This document shows positions 7,064 to 7,592 of a stretch of 7,592 bases of DNA, in pieces. The notes beneath the pieces were generated by a model. It saw only the letters and a list, made by a program, of their open reading frames with translations, had not been told where the DNA came from and made no database searches. Origin of the DNA: an uncultured Lachnospiraceae bacterium (GTDB lineage Bacteria > Bacillota_A > Clostridia > Lachnospirales > Lachnospiraceae). Numbering within the stretch: position 1 is the first letter of the stretch; every line of letters begins with the position of its first letter. The position numbers were made by a program, and so were the translations under genes. Location of the stretch: assembly GCA_902796775.1 (NCBI GenBank), contig CADBQK010000059.1:1-7592 (forward strand), in the 5' to 3' direction.

Positions 7064-7070
7064 CTCCTTT
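7064..7070 (-). promoter_or_regulatory. Ribosome binding site that fixes the PurF-like start
   Basis: AAAGGAG on the minus strand lies six bases before the ATG at 7057. This strong site makes the MGGFF start the likely one, so the missing catalytic cysteine is not explained by a wrongly chosen start codon. Confidence 0.8.
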
Positions 7071-7140
7071 CCATCTGTCTCCCGATTACTGCCTTTTCTA
7101 ATACAAACATCTTTATCTGTTCACTCACCTCTATTCCTCA

Positions 7141-7149
7141 TTTATACCA
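7141..7149 (-). promoter_or_regulatory. Probable extended -10 promoter of the PurF-like gene
   Basis: On the minus strand, TGGTATAAA gives an extended -10 (TGn followed by TATAAA). No good -35 is seen at the usual distance. The predicted start, near 7134, would give a leader of about 77 bases. I see no purine riboswitch in that leader. Confidence 0.5.
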
Positions 7150-7263
7150 CAAAGAAAGCCGCAGATAGTACTAAAAAAGTGATAAATAATTCACAAATTT
7201 TCGGCATTTCCTTGAAAAATCAGCTTATTCTCTGTATCTATTCACATCTCCGAACAGGATTTA

Positions 7264-7272
7264 TGATATACT
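7264..7272 (+). promoter_or_regulatory. Probable extended -10 promoter of the right-edge hydrolase gene
   Basis: TGATATACT on the plus strand is an extended -10 (TGn then TATACT, five of six matches). No convincing -35 lies 16-18 bases upstream. The predicted start, near 7279, places the 13-bp direct repeats immediately downstream. It is divergent from the PurF-like promoter. Confidence 0.5.
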
Positions 7273-7280
7273 AACCTTGA

Positions 7281-7320
7281 TGATCAGCACCCGTTACCGG
7301 CGACAGCTGATCAGCACCCG
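7281..7320 (+). repeat. Two perfect 13-bp direct repeats, TGATCAGCACCCG, in the leader of the right-edge gene
   Basis: TGATCAGCACCCG occurs at 7281-7293 and again at 7308-7320, a 27-base period. Each copy starts with the palindrome TGATCA; in the second copy this extends to the 10-base palindrome GCTGATCAGC (7306-7315). The pair sits between a predicted transcription start (about 7279) and the ribosome site (7338-7343), so it could be a repressor operator or an RNA-level element. It does not look like a remnant of a mobile element. Confidence 0.7.
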
Positions 7321-7347
7321 TCTGACTGCCCAAAACTGGAGAGAATC

Positions 7348-7592
7348 ATGATAGAAAAAACATATGAGACATCCTGCGGGAGTATCCACTATTGGGTGAG
7401 CAAAAAGGCTGCCAAATCCGCTCCTGTTCTGGTCTTCCTGCCCGGACTGACGGCGGATCACCGTTTGTTTAAAAAACAGATTCTGTACTTTAAAGACAAA
7501 TATCCCATCTTTGTCTGGGATGCACCGGGACATAACCTCTCATGGCCGTTTGATCTGACATTCTCACTGATGGATAAAGCGATCTGGCTGGA
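7348..7592 (+). CDS. Alpha/beta hydrolase-like protein, 5' part (cut by window end)
   Basis: The frame opens at ATG 7348 and stays open through 81 codons to the window edge. The start is preceded by GGAGAG (7338-7343), four bases upstream, which is rather close. The visible N-terminus has two marks of the alpha/beta hydrolase fold: the oxyanion-hole strand VLVFLPGLTADHRLF at about 28-42, and IFVWDAPGHNLS at about 58-69, the equivalent of the DxxGxGxS loop. The nucleophile elbow and the catalytic His lie beyond the window. It is not a copy of the hydrolase at 779-1573. It is divergent from the PurF-like gene and has its own promoter with repeats in the leader. The substrate is unknown. There is no sign of a signal peptide. 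Confidence 0.75.
   Translation, partial: MIEKTYETSCGSIHYWVSKKAAKSAPVLVFLPGLTADHRLFKKQILYFKDKYPIFVWDAPGHNLSWPFDLTFSLMDKAIWL

Noticed and set aside
7058..7140. Purine riboswitch in the leader of the PurF-like gene
   Set aside because: The leader is about 77 bases and I could not find the paired helices or conserved core of a guanine/adenine or PRPP riboswitch.
7203..7217. Possible sigma-54 promoter on the plus strand (GGCATTTCCTTGAA) upstream of the right-edge hydrolase
   Set aside because: The spacing between the GG and the TTG is one base short, the -12 GC is absent, and it lies about 130 bases from the start codon; an extended -10 promoter nearer the gene explains expression better.
7212..7240. 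TTGAAA with TATCTA 17 bases on, as a promoter for the right-edge gene
   Set aside because: The -10 matches only three of six positions; TGATATACT at 7264-7272 is a better candidate.

Overview
The window reads like a moderately GC-rich Firmicute, most likely a gut-type clostridium (Lachnospiraceae-like). This is inferred from purine-rich AGGAGG-type ribosome binding sites, consensus or extended -10 promoters, a sigma-54 activator, and a PurF paralogue of a type I associate with anaerobic Clostridia and Bacteroidetes. No taxon can be proven from the sequence alone. There are no rRNA or tRNA genes, insertion sequences or CRISPR repeats.

Layout: (1) 1-735, plus strand: the 3' part of a sigma-54-dependent activator, starting exactly at its GAFTGA loop and ending with a Fis-type helix-turn-helix. 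(2) 779-5478, minus strand: a compact four-gene operon, transcribed right to left from a near-consensus sigma-A promoter at 5511-5539. Its order is an AMP-forming acyl ligase, a LuxE-family acyl-protein synthetase, a LuxC-family acyl-CoA/acyl-protein reductase, and an alpha/beta hydrolase. The last three genes overlap or abut. The activator and the operon converge on a strong hairpin at 755-780. (3) 5630-7057, minus strand: a PurF-like phosphoribosyltransferase whose glutaminase nucleophile cysteine is replaced by glycine, closed by a clear intrinsic terminator at 5556-5596. (4) 7058-7347: a 290-bp divergent intergenic region with one extended -10 promoter in each direction and a pair of perfect 13-bp direct repeats just after the plus-strand promoter. 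(5) 7348-7592, plus strand: the start of a second, different alpha/beta hydrolase-like protein, cut by the window edge.

The main interest is the operon. It has the parts of the luminous-bacteria fatty acid reductase complex (LuxC reductase, LuxE synthetase, and a hydrolase in the place of LuxD) plus a separate ANL-type acyl ligase. No luciferase (LuxA/LuxB) and no acyl carrier protein lies in the window. The simplest reading is a pathway that activates a carboxylic acid with ATP, passes the acyl group through a LuxE cysteine, and reduces it on LuxC to an aldehyde. The acid, the aldehyde's fate and the role of the extra ligase cannot be told from the sequence. The adjoining sigma-54 activator is a candidate regulator, but the operon's best promoter is sigma-A-like. 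An imperfect -24/-12-like sequence lies inside that promoter's spacer.
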